This document shows, one piece after another, positions 9,982 through 18,620 of a DNA stretch of 64,000 nt. Under the pieces are notes generated by a model, which saw only the letters and a list, made by a program, of their open reading frames with translations, was not told the origin of the DNA and did no database searches. Position 1 is the first letter of the stretch; every line of letters begins with the position of its first letter. Position numbers and translations under genes: made by a program. This DNA is from Clostridium sp. D43t1_170807_H7 (lineage in GTDB: Bacteria; Bacillota; Clostridia; Clostridiales; Clostridiaceae): assembly GCF_015555905.1 (NCBI RefSeq), contig NZ_JADNLK010000006.1:1-64000 (forward strand), written 5' to 3'.

Positions 9982-12780
9982 ATGAAATTAGATATAGGAA
10001 ATTTATACTTTTTAATATTAATTCCAATACTTATCTTCTTTATTTACTATAGTGTGAAAAAGTTTAGAAGTAACAGTAAAAATGATACTTTAATATTAAT
10101 AAATAGAATAGTGATTTTTACCTTATTATTACTATCATTTGCAAATATAACAATAAGTATTAAGGGAAAAAATATTTCAACAGTATTTTTATTAGATGTA
10201 TCAGAAAGTATTAGTTCTTTTAAAGATAGTGGGGAAAGTTTTATAAATAGTGCATTAGAGATAATGCCTAAAGGAAATAAAGCTGGAGTAATATTATTTG
10301 GTGATAATGCAAAAGTAGATAAAATTATAGATAACAAAGCTTCCTATAAGAGCTTAAATTCAAGTCCAGTTTCTACGGCAACCAATATTCAGAGTGCAGT
10401 AGAAACAGCAATAACATTATTTGAGGATGGTACATCTAAAAGGATAGTTCTTATAACTGATGGAGAAGAAAATAAAGGTGATATATTAAAATCAATTCCA
10501 TTAATTAATGCAGAAAATATAGATTTAAAAGTATATAAGGTTAGTGGAGAAAGTGGTAATGAAATTTATGTAGACAATGTAACTATTCCAGATAATATTG
10601 CCATTGGAGAAGAGTTCTCTGTACAAATAGATTTACAATCTAATTATTCTACATCAGCAAAACTTACTCTTTTTAGTGGAAGAGAAAAGGTTGGAGAACA
10701 ATTAGTTGAAGTAAAGAAAGGTAGCAATTCATTTGTATTTAGAGATGTTCAAAATAGCGGAGGTTTTAAAAGTTATAGAGTTACAGTAGAATCAGAAGAT
10801 GATACTAATAAGGTAAATAACGAATATAGTGCTTATACTAATGTAGTTGATAAACCTAATATTTTAATAATAAATGGAGTAAAAGGTGATGCAACAGCTC
10901 TAGAAGAAATATTAAAAAATGGTGGAGCTAATATAAAAACTATTTCTCCAAATTCATCACCAAGTACATTAAATGAACTTTTAGAATATAAAGCAATAGT
11001 TTTAAATAATGTTTATAAAGATGATTTAACTAATGGATTTATGGACAATATAGAAAGTTATGTTAAAGACTATGGTGGTGGAGTTGTAACCTTTGGGGGA
11101 GAAGATTCTTATGCTCTTGGAGGATATAAAGATACAGCATTAGAAACTATACTTCCTGTAAATATGGATAAGAAGGGCAAAAATGAAGTACCTTCTATAA
11201 GTATTAATTTAATTATAGATAAGTCTGGAAGTATGAGTGCAGAAGGTGGAGGGGTTAGTAAATTAACTCTTGCAAAGGAAGCTGCAATGAAGGCTATAGA
11301 TAATTTAAGAGAAATAGATTATATATCTGTAATAGCTTTTGATGATACTTTTGATGTTGTAGTTCCAACCCAAAAGGTTACTGATAAGGATTATATAAAG
11401 GAACTTATATCAGGAATACAAATAAGAGGTGGAACATCAATATATCCAGCACTGGAAAAAGGATATAATCTTCAATTAGAAAGTGATGCAAAAATAAAGC
11501 ATACTATTTTACTAACTGATGGACAGGATTCAATTCCTTATTCAACATATGAAGAACTTTTAAGTAAATTTAATAATGAAAATATAACATTATCAACAGT
11601 TGCAGTAGGAAATGATTCTAATTCAAATCTTTTAAGTGACTTAGCAACAGCTGGAAATGGTAGAAGCTATTATACTGATATTTATACAGATATTCCAAGA
11701 ATATTTGCTCAAGAAGTTTTAATGTCTGTAGGAACTTATATAATAAACGAAGAATTTACTCCAAGTATAGTAAGTAATCATGAAATATTATCAGGGGTAC
11801 AAACTTCAGCAGGAATTCCATCATTGCTTGGATATATAGGGACATCTTTAAAGGATGATGCAATTGAAATATTAAGTTCTAATAGAGATGAGCCAATACT
11901 TGCAGTAAGACAATATGGAATAGGGAAAACTGTAAGCTTTACAAGTGATATTGATGGAAGCTTTAGTAAAAATTATTTAATTTGGGAATATGGACCTCAA
12001 TTAATTAAAAATATAGTTTATTATGCAATACCATCTTATGGTGAAGAGGGACATTTATCTATAACTCAGGATGGAAATGAAGCCAAGGTTGAGTACTATA
12101 ATGATAATGTTGATTCTAACACTAAAGTAACAGGTATTTATAATGGAGAGGATGGTACACAAGGAGAGTTTACATTAACTCAAAGTGAACCAGGGAAATT
12201 TGAAGCTAATATTCCATTAGGTGAGCTAGGATTTTATAATTTTAACATTAGACAACAAGATGGAGAAAATATAACTAGTACTTATAAAGGGGCCTTTGCA
12301 CTTAAATATTCTGATGAATATAAGTTTAATACTAATTCAGTTAAGTTAGATTCTCTTGTAAGTGAAACTGATGGATCTTTTATAAATAAGCCTGAAGAAG
12401 TTTTTGAAGGAAAACTTGAAAAGGAATATAAGAAGATTAATTTAACTAATTTACTTCTTATATTAGCATTAATATTATTCTTATTTGATATAGCTTATAG
12501 AAGATTGAATTTAGATTTTTCTAAGTATATTAAGATTGGTATTAGAAATAAGAAAAAGAAAACTAATGAAAAGAATTTTGTGAAGAAAGAATTAGCAGTA
12601 GAAAAAGAAGTTGATAATGCAAGAACTACTGAGAAATCTAGCGATTCTTTAAAAGGTGAAGTTAAGAAAAAAGAGAAAAAGCGTAAGCTTAAAAAAGAGA
12701 AGAGGGTAGAGAAATCAAGATCTCAAACTCTTGACACTAATGCATTGCTTAAAAAGAAAAAGGATAGAAATGGGATATAG
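9982..12780 (+). CDS. Large membrane protein with two VWA domains and a GATase-like domain
   Basis: A 932-residue protein, last in the operon. Two N-terminal membrane helices come first. Then there is a VWA domain with DVSES (about residue 71), a beta domain, and a GATase-like segment (about 295-395, GGGVVTFGGEDSYALGG). A second VWA domain has the canonical MIDAS motif DKSGSMS (about residue 411). A C-terminal membrane helix (about 820-838) and a very basic Lys-rich cytoplasmic tail finish the protein. The GATase-VWA order resembles proteins annotated as YfbK/Bat-like or glutamine-amidotransferase VWA proteins. The ribosome binding site is AGGAGGAG. A strong terminator follows directly. Confidence 0.88.
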   Translation: MKLDIGNLYFLILIPILIFFIYYSVKKFRSNSKNDTLILINRIVIFTLLLLSFANITISIKGKNISTVFLLDVSESISSFKDSGESFINSALEIMPKGNKAGVILFGDNAKVDKIIDNKASYKSLNSSPVSTATNIQSAVETAITLFEDGTSKRIVLITDGEENKGDILKSIPLINAENIDLKVYKVSGESGNEIYVDNVTIPDNIAIGEEFSVQIDLQSNYSTSAKLTLFSGREKVGEQLVEVKKGSNSFVFRDVQNSGGFKSYRVTVESEDDTNKVNNEYSAYTNVVDKPNILIINGVKGDATALEEILKNGGANIKTISPNSSPSTLNELLEYKAIVLNNVYKDDLTNGFMDNIESYVKDYGGGVVTFGGEDSYALGGYKDTALETILPVNMDKKGKNEVPSISINLIIDKSGSMSAEGGGVSKLTLAKEAAMKAIDNLREIDYISVIAFDDTFDVVVPTQKVTDKDYIKELISGIQIRGGTSIYPALEKGYNLQLESDAKIKHTILLTDGQDSIPYSTYEELLSKFNNENITLSTVAVGNDSNSNLLSDLATAGNGRSYYTDIYTDIPRIFAQEVLMSVGTYIINEEFTPSIVSNHEILSGVQTSAGIPSLLGYIGTSLKDDAIEILSSNRDEPILAVRQYGIGKTVSFTSDIDGSFSKNYLIWEYGPQLIKNIVYYAIPSYGEEGHLSITQDGNEAKVEYYNDNVDSNTKVTGIYNGEDGTQGEFTLTQSEPGKFEANIPLGELGFYNFNIRQQDGENITSTYKGAFALKYSDEYKFNTNSVKLDSLVSETDGSFINKPEEVFEGKLEKEYKKINLTNLLLILALILFLFDIAYRRLNLDFSKYIKIGIRNKKKKTNEKNFVKKELAVEKEVDNARTTEKSSDSLKGEVKKKEKKRKLKKEKRVEKSRSQTLDTNALLKKKKDRNGI

Positions 12781-12782
12781 AA

Positions 12783-12820
12783 AACTGCCGCAAATTTTTA
12801 TTATTTGCGGCAGTTCTTTT
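12783..12820 (+). terminator. Rho-independent terminator of the MoxR/VWA operon
   Basis: A perfect 13-bp stem (AACTGCCGCAAAT with ATTTGCGGCAGTT) and a seven-base AT loop are followed by CTTTTATT. It lies two bases after the last stop codon of the operon. It could also serve the converging small gene at 12856-13083. Confidence 0.92.
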
Positions 12821-12855
12821 ATTGATTTATTATTTATGCTTTGCATGATTTTTTA

Positions 12856-13083
12856 TTAGCTAACTTTTTTGTGAGCAGCTTTAGCAGCTTCTTCTCTATG
12901 CTTTCTAGAATACCAATCTTCACAAATATTATCAAATTCTTCTTCACTTAAATCAGGTTTAGAAAGCATTGAAGTATAAGGTGCATATTTTTTAGTAGTA
13001 TCATAATATTTATCAACTAAGACATGATCCTTTTTATATTCAAATTTATAGTCCTCATGTTTATCATAATTATAGATTGTCAT
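12856..13083 (-). CDS. Small hypothetical protein
   Basis: A 75-residue hydrophilic protein rich in Tyr, Lys, Asp and Glu. The C-terminal half is predicted helical (SEEEFDNICEDWYSRKHREE). The start is placed at the ATG at 13083-13081 because AGAGAGTGAT lies just upstream. An in-frame ATG six codons earlier has no ribosome binding site. The family is not recognised. It is a single gene, convergent with the large operon. Confidence 0.65.
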   Translation of the reverse strand: MTIYNYDKHEDYKFEYKKDHVLVDKYYDTTKKYAPYTSMLSKPDLSEEEFDNICEDWYSRKHREEAAKAAHKKVS

Positions 13084-13143
13084 AAAATCACTCTCTTTCA
13101 TTAATTAAAAATTTAATATAATAAATTATTTTAATTATTATAA

Positions 13144-13185
13144 GGACTTACTGCTTTTAACTAGTATGAGTAGTGAGTTCTTTTT
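13144..13185 (+). terminator. Orphan terminator-like hairpin
   Basis: An 11-bp stem (GGACTTACTGC with GTAGTGAGTTC, three G-U pairs) is followed by TTTTTATTT on the plus strand. No plus-strand gene directly precedes it, so it may stop read-through from the operon, end a short RNA, or act as an attenuator for the gene at 13505. Confidence 0.5.
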
Positions 13186-13189
13186 ATTT

Positions 13190-13218
13190 CTTGTACATCT
13201 CTTATCTCTTTGTACAAG
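13190..13218. repeat. Inverted repeat CTTGTACA-N13-TGTACAAG
   Basis: Two exact 8-base arms are separated by 13 bases. The repeat lies some 290 bp upstream of the gene at 13505. It could be a protein-binding site, or it could be chance in AT-rich DNA. Confidence 0.35.
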
Positions 13219-13504
13219 TACATTATAAAACTATAATCAGATAAGGTCAAAAAAGTATGAGTGATAATAAAGCCATGAGAGTGAGAAAATGGAAGTGGTA
13301 TTTTATCATTAATTAAATTTGAAAAAGTTTTACAATATTTAAGAAAAGATAGGAGTGTTCAATAAAATTTATATAAAAAAACATTTGTAAGTATTTATTT
13401 GAAAATATAATTATATTTTTTATAAAATTCAATAGCTAAAAATAAGTGGAATAGAGTGATAAAAAATCATAGGATAATATAAAGCGATTATGGAGGAAAA
13501 TTGA

Positions 13505-14131
13505 ATGAAGAAAAAAAGAAAGAAGAAATGTAAAAATAACTGTAATTGCAATCCTTTAGAAGATTTTGAACTTCCTCCATGTGCTGAATTTTTAGGAAGC
13601 CATAATCCATTAATAAGAGATGGTGAAATTATATATATGAATCTTAATAGATTATATTTCTTTTTAAGCTATAACTATGTAAGATTTAACAACCAAAATT
13701 ATAACCCTATAAATCCAGCAACCTTTAATGTAAATACAAATGCAAATTTACAAATAGATTTATACTGTTTTATTATAGGATTATATATTAATGAAGTAGA
13801 AAAAGGAAATATAAAGTTTGACAGTAGTGTAAAGATTCATGATGATGAAAATGCAGATGAGTTTATAAAAAAAGTTATGGGCAATAATTATAATTTAGAT
13901 AGTTCCTTTGTTCCATCTTTAACGTATATAATTTCAAATTCTAATGCAGTAATTCCATTTTTTACAGGAATTATAGATATAAGTATTACTAATTTTTATA
14001 TTATTCTTATGCTTAGTAGATTTAATACTGATTATGGATTATTATTTTCTGATAATTCTTATGTTACAAATGATTTTATTAATAGAACTCTTGCAAATAT
14101 TTATGTGGAATTTAATAAATGTAGAAAATAA
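13505..14131 (+). CDS. Hypothetical protein with Cys/Lys-rich N terminus
   Basis: A 208-residue protein. The first 20 residues are extremely basic and carry four cysteines (KCKNNCNCNP and one further on, at PPCAEF). The remainder is a globular Asn/Phe/Tyr/Ile-rich domain with no obvious membrane helix or catalytic motif. GGAGG lies eight bases before the ATG, so translation is likely. The family is not recognised. It stands alone, with its own terminator at 14154-14186. Confidence 0.65.
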   Translation: MKKKRKKKCKNNCNCNPLEDFELPPCAEFLGSHNPLIRDGEIIYMNLNRLYFFLSYNYVRFNNQNYNPINPATFNVNTNANLQIDLYCFIIGLYINEVEKGNIKFDSSVKIHDDENADEFIKKVMGNNYNLDSSFVPSLTYIISNSNAVIPFFTGIIDISITNFYIILMLSRFNTDYGLLFSDNSYVTNDFINRTLANIYVEFNKCRK

Positions 14132-14153
14132 ATATATAAATTAATTATTAGTT

Positions 14154-14186
14154 AGGCATCTATAGCAATGTAGGTGTCTTTTTTTT
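14154..14186 (+). terminator. Rho-independent terminator
   Basis: An 11-bp stem (AGGCATCTATA with TGTAGGTGTCT, with G-U pairs) and a GCAA tetraloop are followed by eight Ts. It ends the transcript of the gene at 13505. Confidence 0.88.
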
Positions 14187-14273
14187 ATAGAAAACTTGAT
14201 ACTGAGATTAATAAATATTAAAATGAAATCTGAAAGCTATTTAGGTTTAATAACGCAAGATGTGAGGTAGAAA

Positions 14274-15431
14274 ATGAAAATAAGAGTACCAGAATATTTT
14301 AAAGACTTTAAATGTATAGCATCAGAATGTGAAGATACATGTTGTGCAGGTTGGGGAATAGTAATCGATGATGAAACTTATGATAAGTATCAAAAGGTAG
14401 ATGGAGCATTTGGTGATAGATTAAAAAGTGAAATAGTAAATGATGCTGGAGAAAATATATTTGTACTAAAAGGAAATGATTGTCCATTTCTAAATGAGAA
14501 TAAGTTATGTGATATATATAATGAGCTTGGAGAAGGTGGACTTTGTTATACATGTAGGCAATATCCAAGATATTTAGAAGAGTTTGGAAGCTTACGTGAA
14601 ATGGGAATTTCTTTATCATGTCCAGAAGCAGCTAGAATAATATTAAGAGATTCTAAAAAAGCAACTTTTGAATTAAGTGAAAATAATGAGGAAGTTACTG
14701 GATATAATGATATTAATGCAAGACTTTATATAGAGCTTATGCAATGTAGAAAAATAGTTTTTGATATTCTTCAAGATAGAAGTATTGAATTAAATAGTAG
14801 AGCAGCAATAGTTATTTCTTTTGTTAAAGAAATTCAAGATAAGATAGATGAAAATGAAATAGGTGATATTAAAGATATCAGAGAAAAGTATAATAATGAA
14901 AGTTTTATAAAAGAACTTTTATGTAGTTTAGAACAATATAAGAATAAGAAAAATGATAAATATAACAATATGCATGAGTACTTTAATGTATTTAAAAATT
15001 TAAAGCATATAAATCCAAATGATCCTTTAGGATTAGATGATGCAATAAGATATTTTTGGCAAAGTGAAGATGATAAAGAGATATATTTATCTAAGAATGA
15101 TTCTTTTAATAAATATTATGAAGAATCAATGTATAAATTTGAGCATATTTTAGTCTACTTTATATTTAGATATTTTATGAAAGCAGTTTTTGATTATGAT
15201 GTATCTGCAAAGGTAAAAATGGCAATAGTAAGTTACTTAATGATTAAAGAATTATCTGTAGTAAGATTTACTGAAGATGGAGATTTTACAGAGGAAGATA
15301 TAGTTGATATAGCTCATACTTATTCAAAGGATATAGAGCATTTAGAAGAAAATATTGAAAGTTTAGCAGAAATATTTGAAACTAATGAAGTTTTTTCTGT
15401 AGAAAAAATGATAATAACTTTAATAAATTAA
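14274..15431 (+). CDS. fliB: Flagellin lysine-N-methylase-like protein (FliB family)
   Basis: A 385-residue protein with the YkgJ/FliB cysteine cluster in its first 130 residues: C-x4-C-x3-CC-AGW at 14-27, then CPFLNENKLCDIY, CYTCRQYPRY and SCPEAA. In Salmonella FliB methylates flagellin lysines. Many clostridial homologues occur away from flagellar genes, as here, so the substrate is uncertain. The cluster probably binds a metal or Fe-S centre. The ribosome binding site is GAGGT. It is transcribed alone, with a perfect terminator downstream. Confidence 0.82.
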   Translation: MKIRVPEYFKDFKCIASECEDTCCAGWGIVIDDETYDKYQKVDGAFGDRLKSEIVNDAGENIFVLKGNDCPFLNENKLCDIYNELGEGGLCYTCRQYPRYLEEFGSLREMGISLSCPEAARIILRDSKKATFELSENNEEVTGYNDINARLYIELMQCRKIVFDILQDRSIELNSRAAIVISFVKEIQDKIDENEIGDIKDIREKYNNESFIKELLCSLEQYKNKKNDKYNNMHEYFNVFKNLKHINPNDPLGLDDAIRYFWQSEDDKEIYLSKNDSFNKYYEESMYKFEHILVYFIFRYFMKAVFDYDVSAKVKMAIVSYLMIKELSVVRFTEDGDFTEEDIVDIAHTYSKDIEHLEENIESLAEIFETNEVFSVEKMIITLIN

Positions 15432-15462
15432 AAAATATAATTAATTAATTAGAGATTTATGT

Positions 15463-15502
15463 AAAAAACTGGGTGTTCCTCCGGGGAACACCCAGTTTTT
15501 TA
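15463..15502 (+). terminator. Strong terminator with GGTGTTCC-TCCG-GGGAACACC core
   Basis: A perfect long stem (AAAAAACTGGGTGTTCC with GGGAACACCCAGTTTTTT) closes on a TCCG tetraloop and runs into Ts. The A and T tracts make it bidirectional. The 23-base core recurs in altered, doubled form at 32452-32508. Confidence 0.95.
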
Positions 15503-15722
15503 CATTGGATAAATAATTTTAATAGTTCAGTTGCAATGGTTATAAAAACTGAAAGAAATATTTCAAAACATTAATAATTTATTATTAATATTTTAAAATA
15601 AAAATGTTTTTATAAATAAATTTGCAATTTTATAAGGAAAAAGGTTGATAAATTGATAATGGTGTAGTAAAATAATAGTAAATTAGCTACAGTTTTGTAG
15701 ATATATAACGTGGGGGGATAAA

Positions 15723-17291
15723 ATGGAACAGAGAAAGAAAGAAAATGTAATTGAATTACAACAAGAGAAAAAAATGTCTTTAATTGAGAAAATAGGAAAG
15801 AAAATACCAGATCCAGTTATAATATTTGCTATTTTCTATGTAGTAGTTTTATTTGCTACATTATTCCTAGGGGGAAAAACATTTGATGTTATGAATGGTG
15901 ATGGAAGTTATACTACACACACTATTTTAAACATGTTTGAAGCAGAAAATATTCGTTGGATATTTTCAAATGCATTACTTACTAACTGGTTAGCATACGG
16001 TGGAGGAGTTTTAGGAACAATCCTTATTGTTATGCTTGGGGTTGGACTTGCAGAAGAATCAGGTTTATTATCAACAATAATAAAAAAGGTTGGATTAAAA
16101 GTTTCTGATAAAATGCTTCCTGTAGTATTAGTATTCTTAGGAATTATGAGTAGTATTGCTACAGATGCAGGATATGTAATTTTAATACCATTAGCTGGTC
16201 TTTTATATGTTGGATTAAAGAAAAATCCACTTATTGGTATGGCTGCTGCTTTTGCAGGGGTATCTGCAGGATTTAGTGCTAACTTAATACCATCAACACC
16301 AATAGATATAATTATCGGTAATAATGCTAAGATATTTGCTGAAGGACAAGGTGTGCCATTTGTTAATGCAGCTGGACAAGCTTTAAATGCACCTACAATG
16401 AACTACTTCTTTATATTAGCTTCTACATTCTTATTAGCAACAGTTGGAGCATTTGTTACTATTAAAATAATAAAACCAAGATTAGAAAAAGAAAGTTATG
16501 TTGTCCCAGAAGATATGAACTTAGATGACTTTACTGTTAAGCCTATAGAAAACAAAGGTCTTAAGTTTGCTGGATTAGGATTTTTAATTGCTGTTTTATG
16601 TTGCGTAGGATTATACTTTGGACCATTAAAAACATTTATTGATCCAGAAACAGGTTCAAAAGTAACTCCATTTATGGATAACATAATTATTTTAATTACA
16701 TTCTTATTCTTCTTACCTGGTGTATTCTACGGATTAAAGGTTGGAAAATTCAAATCTGCTAATGATGTAGTAAAAGGTATGGGGAAACAAATGGGAACAA
16801 TGGGATCAGTACTTGTTTTAACATTCTTCTCATATAACTTCTTAGCATTATTAAGTAAGAGTGGACTTGGAACTTATATTACTTACTTAGGTGGAAGTGC
16901 ATTAAAATCTATAAATTTATCAGAGTATCCAATACTTTTAATAATAGGATTTATAGTAATAACAGGGTTAATTAACTTATTTGTTGGTGGATTAACTTCA
17001 AAATGGATGTTACTTGGACCAATATTCTTACCAATGTTATACCAAGTAAATTCAAATATGACACCAGAAGTTGTTGCTGCAGCTTACAGAGTTGCTGACT
17101 CATCAACTAATATAATAACTCCATTAATGTCTTATGCAGGTATTATCTTAGTATTTATGAGAAAGTACAAGCCAGAATATACAATTGGAGATATGATTAG
17201 ATTAATGATGCCATATTCAATATGCTTCATAATCAGTTGGACAATATTATTATTAGCATTCTTTGCATTCGGAATACCATTTGGATTCTAG
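15723..17291 (+). CDS. AbgT family transporter
   Basis: A 522-residue membrane protein with roughly a dozen hydrophobic segments. It has AbgT-family signature stretches: KKIPDPVIIFAIFYVVV near the N terminus, MSSIATDAGYVILIPLAGL (about 145-165), the re-entrant-loop region SANLIPSTPIDIIIG, and VGGLTSKWMLLGPIF near 420. The family takes up p-aminobenzoyl-glutamate (E. coli AbgT) or exports antifolates (MtrF, YdaH). The substrate here is unknown. The GTGGGGGGAT ribosome binding site is strong. It is a single gene with its own terminator. About 220 bases of AT-rich leader precede it, with no recognised riboswitch. Confidence 0.9.
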   Translation: MEQRKKENVIELQQEKKMSLIEKIGKKIPDPVIIFAIFYVVVLFATLFLGGKTFDVMNGDGSYTTHTILNMFEAENIRWIFSNALLTNWLAYGGGVLGTILIVMLGVGLAEESGLLSTIIKKVGLKVSDKMLPVVLVFLGIMSSIATDAGYVILIPLAGLLYVGLKKNPLIGMAAAFAGVSAGFSANLIPSTPIDIIIGNNAKIFAEGQGVPFVNAAGQALNAPTMNYFFILASTFLLATVGAFVTIKIIKPRLEKESYVVPEDMNLDDFTVKPIENKGLKFAGLGFLIAVLCCVGLYFGPLKTFIDPETGSKVTPFMDNIIILITFLFFLPGVFYGLKVGKFKSANDVVKGMGKQMGTMGSVLVLTFFSYNFLALLSKSGLGTYITYLGGSALKSINLSEYPILLIIGFIVITGLINLFVGGLTSKWMLLGPIFLPMLYQVNSNMTPEVVAAAYRVADSSTNIITPLMSYAGIILVFMRKYKPEYTIGDMIRLMMPYSICFIISWTILLLAFFAFGIPFGF

Positions 17292-17305
17292 AAGATATAT
17301 AGAAC

Positions 17306-17345
17306 AAAAAAACTCTCTCAAAGTAATTTTGAGAGAGTTTTTTTT
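17306..17345. terminator. Bidirectional terminator
   Basis: The stem AAAAACTCTCTCAAA with TTTTGAGAGAGTTTTT (GTAA loop) has an A tract on one side and a T tract on the other. It lies between the convergent AbgT transporter and ECF S-component genes and serves both. It overlaps the stop codon of the latter. Confidence 0.93.
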
Positions 17346-17859
17346 ATGCATTTTTAAGTTTCTTTAAAACATTTGATTTTTCAAGAACTGTTACTAATAT
17401 CATTGATATAACTAGTCCAACAGTAGATTGAATAATATTACCTACAACAGAAGCCATTGCGCCTGCAAAGCCATACATGAATGTTTCTACTAAAGCATAT
17501 GCAAATACTTGGAATATACATCCTATAATAGCTCCAATAACCCAAGCAAATTTAGTTTTAGCTATTAAATTCTCTGCAATAGAAACAGTAATTAATACTA
17601 TAAGGGCTTTAATTAAAAATGTAGGAACTATATATTGCATGTATCCACTTAATAAATCACATAATGCAGCCCCTAATCCTGCAGCTAAAGCTCCTTTTTT
17701 CTTTCCTAAGATTATAGCAGATGTAATTACCATAGAATCACCTATATGCGTATAACCATTTAAGGAAGGAACTTTAATTAAATATGTTGCTGCAAAAACT
17801 AATGCAGCCATAATTGATATTTTAGTTAGATCTTTTGTATTAACATGTTTTTCTCTCAT
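17344..17859 (-). CDS. ECF transporter S component (substrate-binding membrane protein)
   Basis: A 171-residue, very hydrophobic protein with five or six membrane segments. It has the ECF S-component start pattern (KISIMAALVFAATYLIKVP, then NGYTHIGDSMVITSAIILG). S components bind vitamins or related micronutrients and share a common energising module encoded elsewhere. The substrate cannot be told from sequence alone. The ATG at 17859 is preferred over an upstream TTG because GGGGGG lies correctly spaced before it. Confidence 0.85.
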   Translation of the reverse strand: MREKHVNTKDLTKISIMAALVFAATYLIKVPSLNGYTHIGDSMVITSAIILGKKKGALAAGLGAALCDLLSGYMQYIVPTFLIKALIVLITVSIAENLIAKTKFAWVIGAIIGCIFQVFAYALVETFMYGFAGAMASVVGNIIQSTVGLVISMILVTVLEKSNVLKKLKNA

Positions 17860-17962
17860 TACAATACCCCCCAAGTAAATTCTATAATAATAAGATACGA
17901 TATTGAAAGATAATATACAAATGTATTAATACAATTTAAAAGTCTCACTTGTAAATATTAAT

Positions 17963-18616
17963 TTAAGCTTCTTTAATTTCTTTATTTTTGTATAGATTTA
18001 TACTTATAGCTATAGATATTAATAATATTATAACACTTGTAACAACTGTAATTACTGGAATACCTAAAGCATTAATGGCATTCATAATAGTTTCTAGTGT
18101 TTTAGGATCTTCGCTTATTTCTGACATTATTGATACTGGTATTGTAGATACTACAATACCTATCATAGTCATAAACAATCTTCCTTTATTTATACCAAAC
18201 TTTAAAACTAAAGGAATTATTACAGACATAGATAATATAGCTGATATTATACTTGTAGGTAATAATATATCTAATGACATTACTTGTGATGGATTTATTT
18301 TTGTTGATACAAAATATACTATACATAATAGTATAGAAGCTAATAATATACTCACAATACCTAATAAGTATCTAGATAGCACATATTCTTTTCTTTTAAC
18401 TGGTAGATATGATATTAAATAGTTTATGTTATTATGGTCTTCATAAGCCATTACTTGATATACTGTTAATAATACACTCATTCCTAATAATATATTTAAA
18501 AAGGAAGGATTATATATGGCGATTCCTATCCATATTATCCATATATACCAGATTTGTTTGTATACTGATTTTAAGTTGGTAAAACTCATTTTTGTAAGAT
18601 TTATAATATTATTCAT
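17963..18616 (-). CDS. ABC-2 type permease of a YtrA-regulated transporter
   Basis: A 217-residue membrane protein with about six hydrophobic segments and the motif YLPVKRKEYVLSRYLLG between helices. That motif is typical of small ABC-2 permeases in YtrA/YtrB-type operons. It starts four bases after the ATPase gene, whose TAG stop lies inside its GGGGGTAG ribosome binding site, so translation is coupled. It is the last gene of the operon. The likely role is antimicrobial-peptide or cell-wall-stress transport, an inference from the operon type. Confidence 0.85.
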   Translation of the reverse strand: MNNIINLTKMSFTNLKSVYKQIWYIWIIWIGIAIYNPSFLNILLGMSVLLTVYQVMAYEDHNNINYLISYLPVKRKEYVLSRYLLGIVSILLASILLCIVYFVSTKINPSQVMSLDILLPTSIISAILSMSVIIPLVLKFGINKGRLFMTMIGIVVSTIPVSIMSEISEDPKTLETIMNAINALGIPVITVVTSVIILLISIAISINLYKNKEIKEA

Positions 18617-18620
18617 ATGT

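Larger units (their letters stand above)
13084..13504. other. Intergenic region with hairpin and inverted repeat
   Basis: About 420 bases with no credible gene. It contains a terminator-like hairpin (13144-13185) and an inverted repeat (13190-13218), described separately. The rest is AT-rich. It should hold the promoters of the leftward gene ending at 13083 and of the rightward gene at 13505. Confidence 0.4.

Noticed and set aside
15503..15722. Possible riboswitch in the leader of the AbgT transporter gene
   Set aside because: Only AT-rich small hairpins are visible. No conserved riboswitch core could be recognised.
17988..18422. 144-codon plus-strand frame opposite the ABC-2 permease
   Set aside because: It is an antisense shadow of hydrophobic codons, rich in Ile and Asp, with no ribosome binding site.
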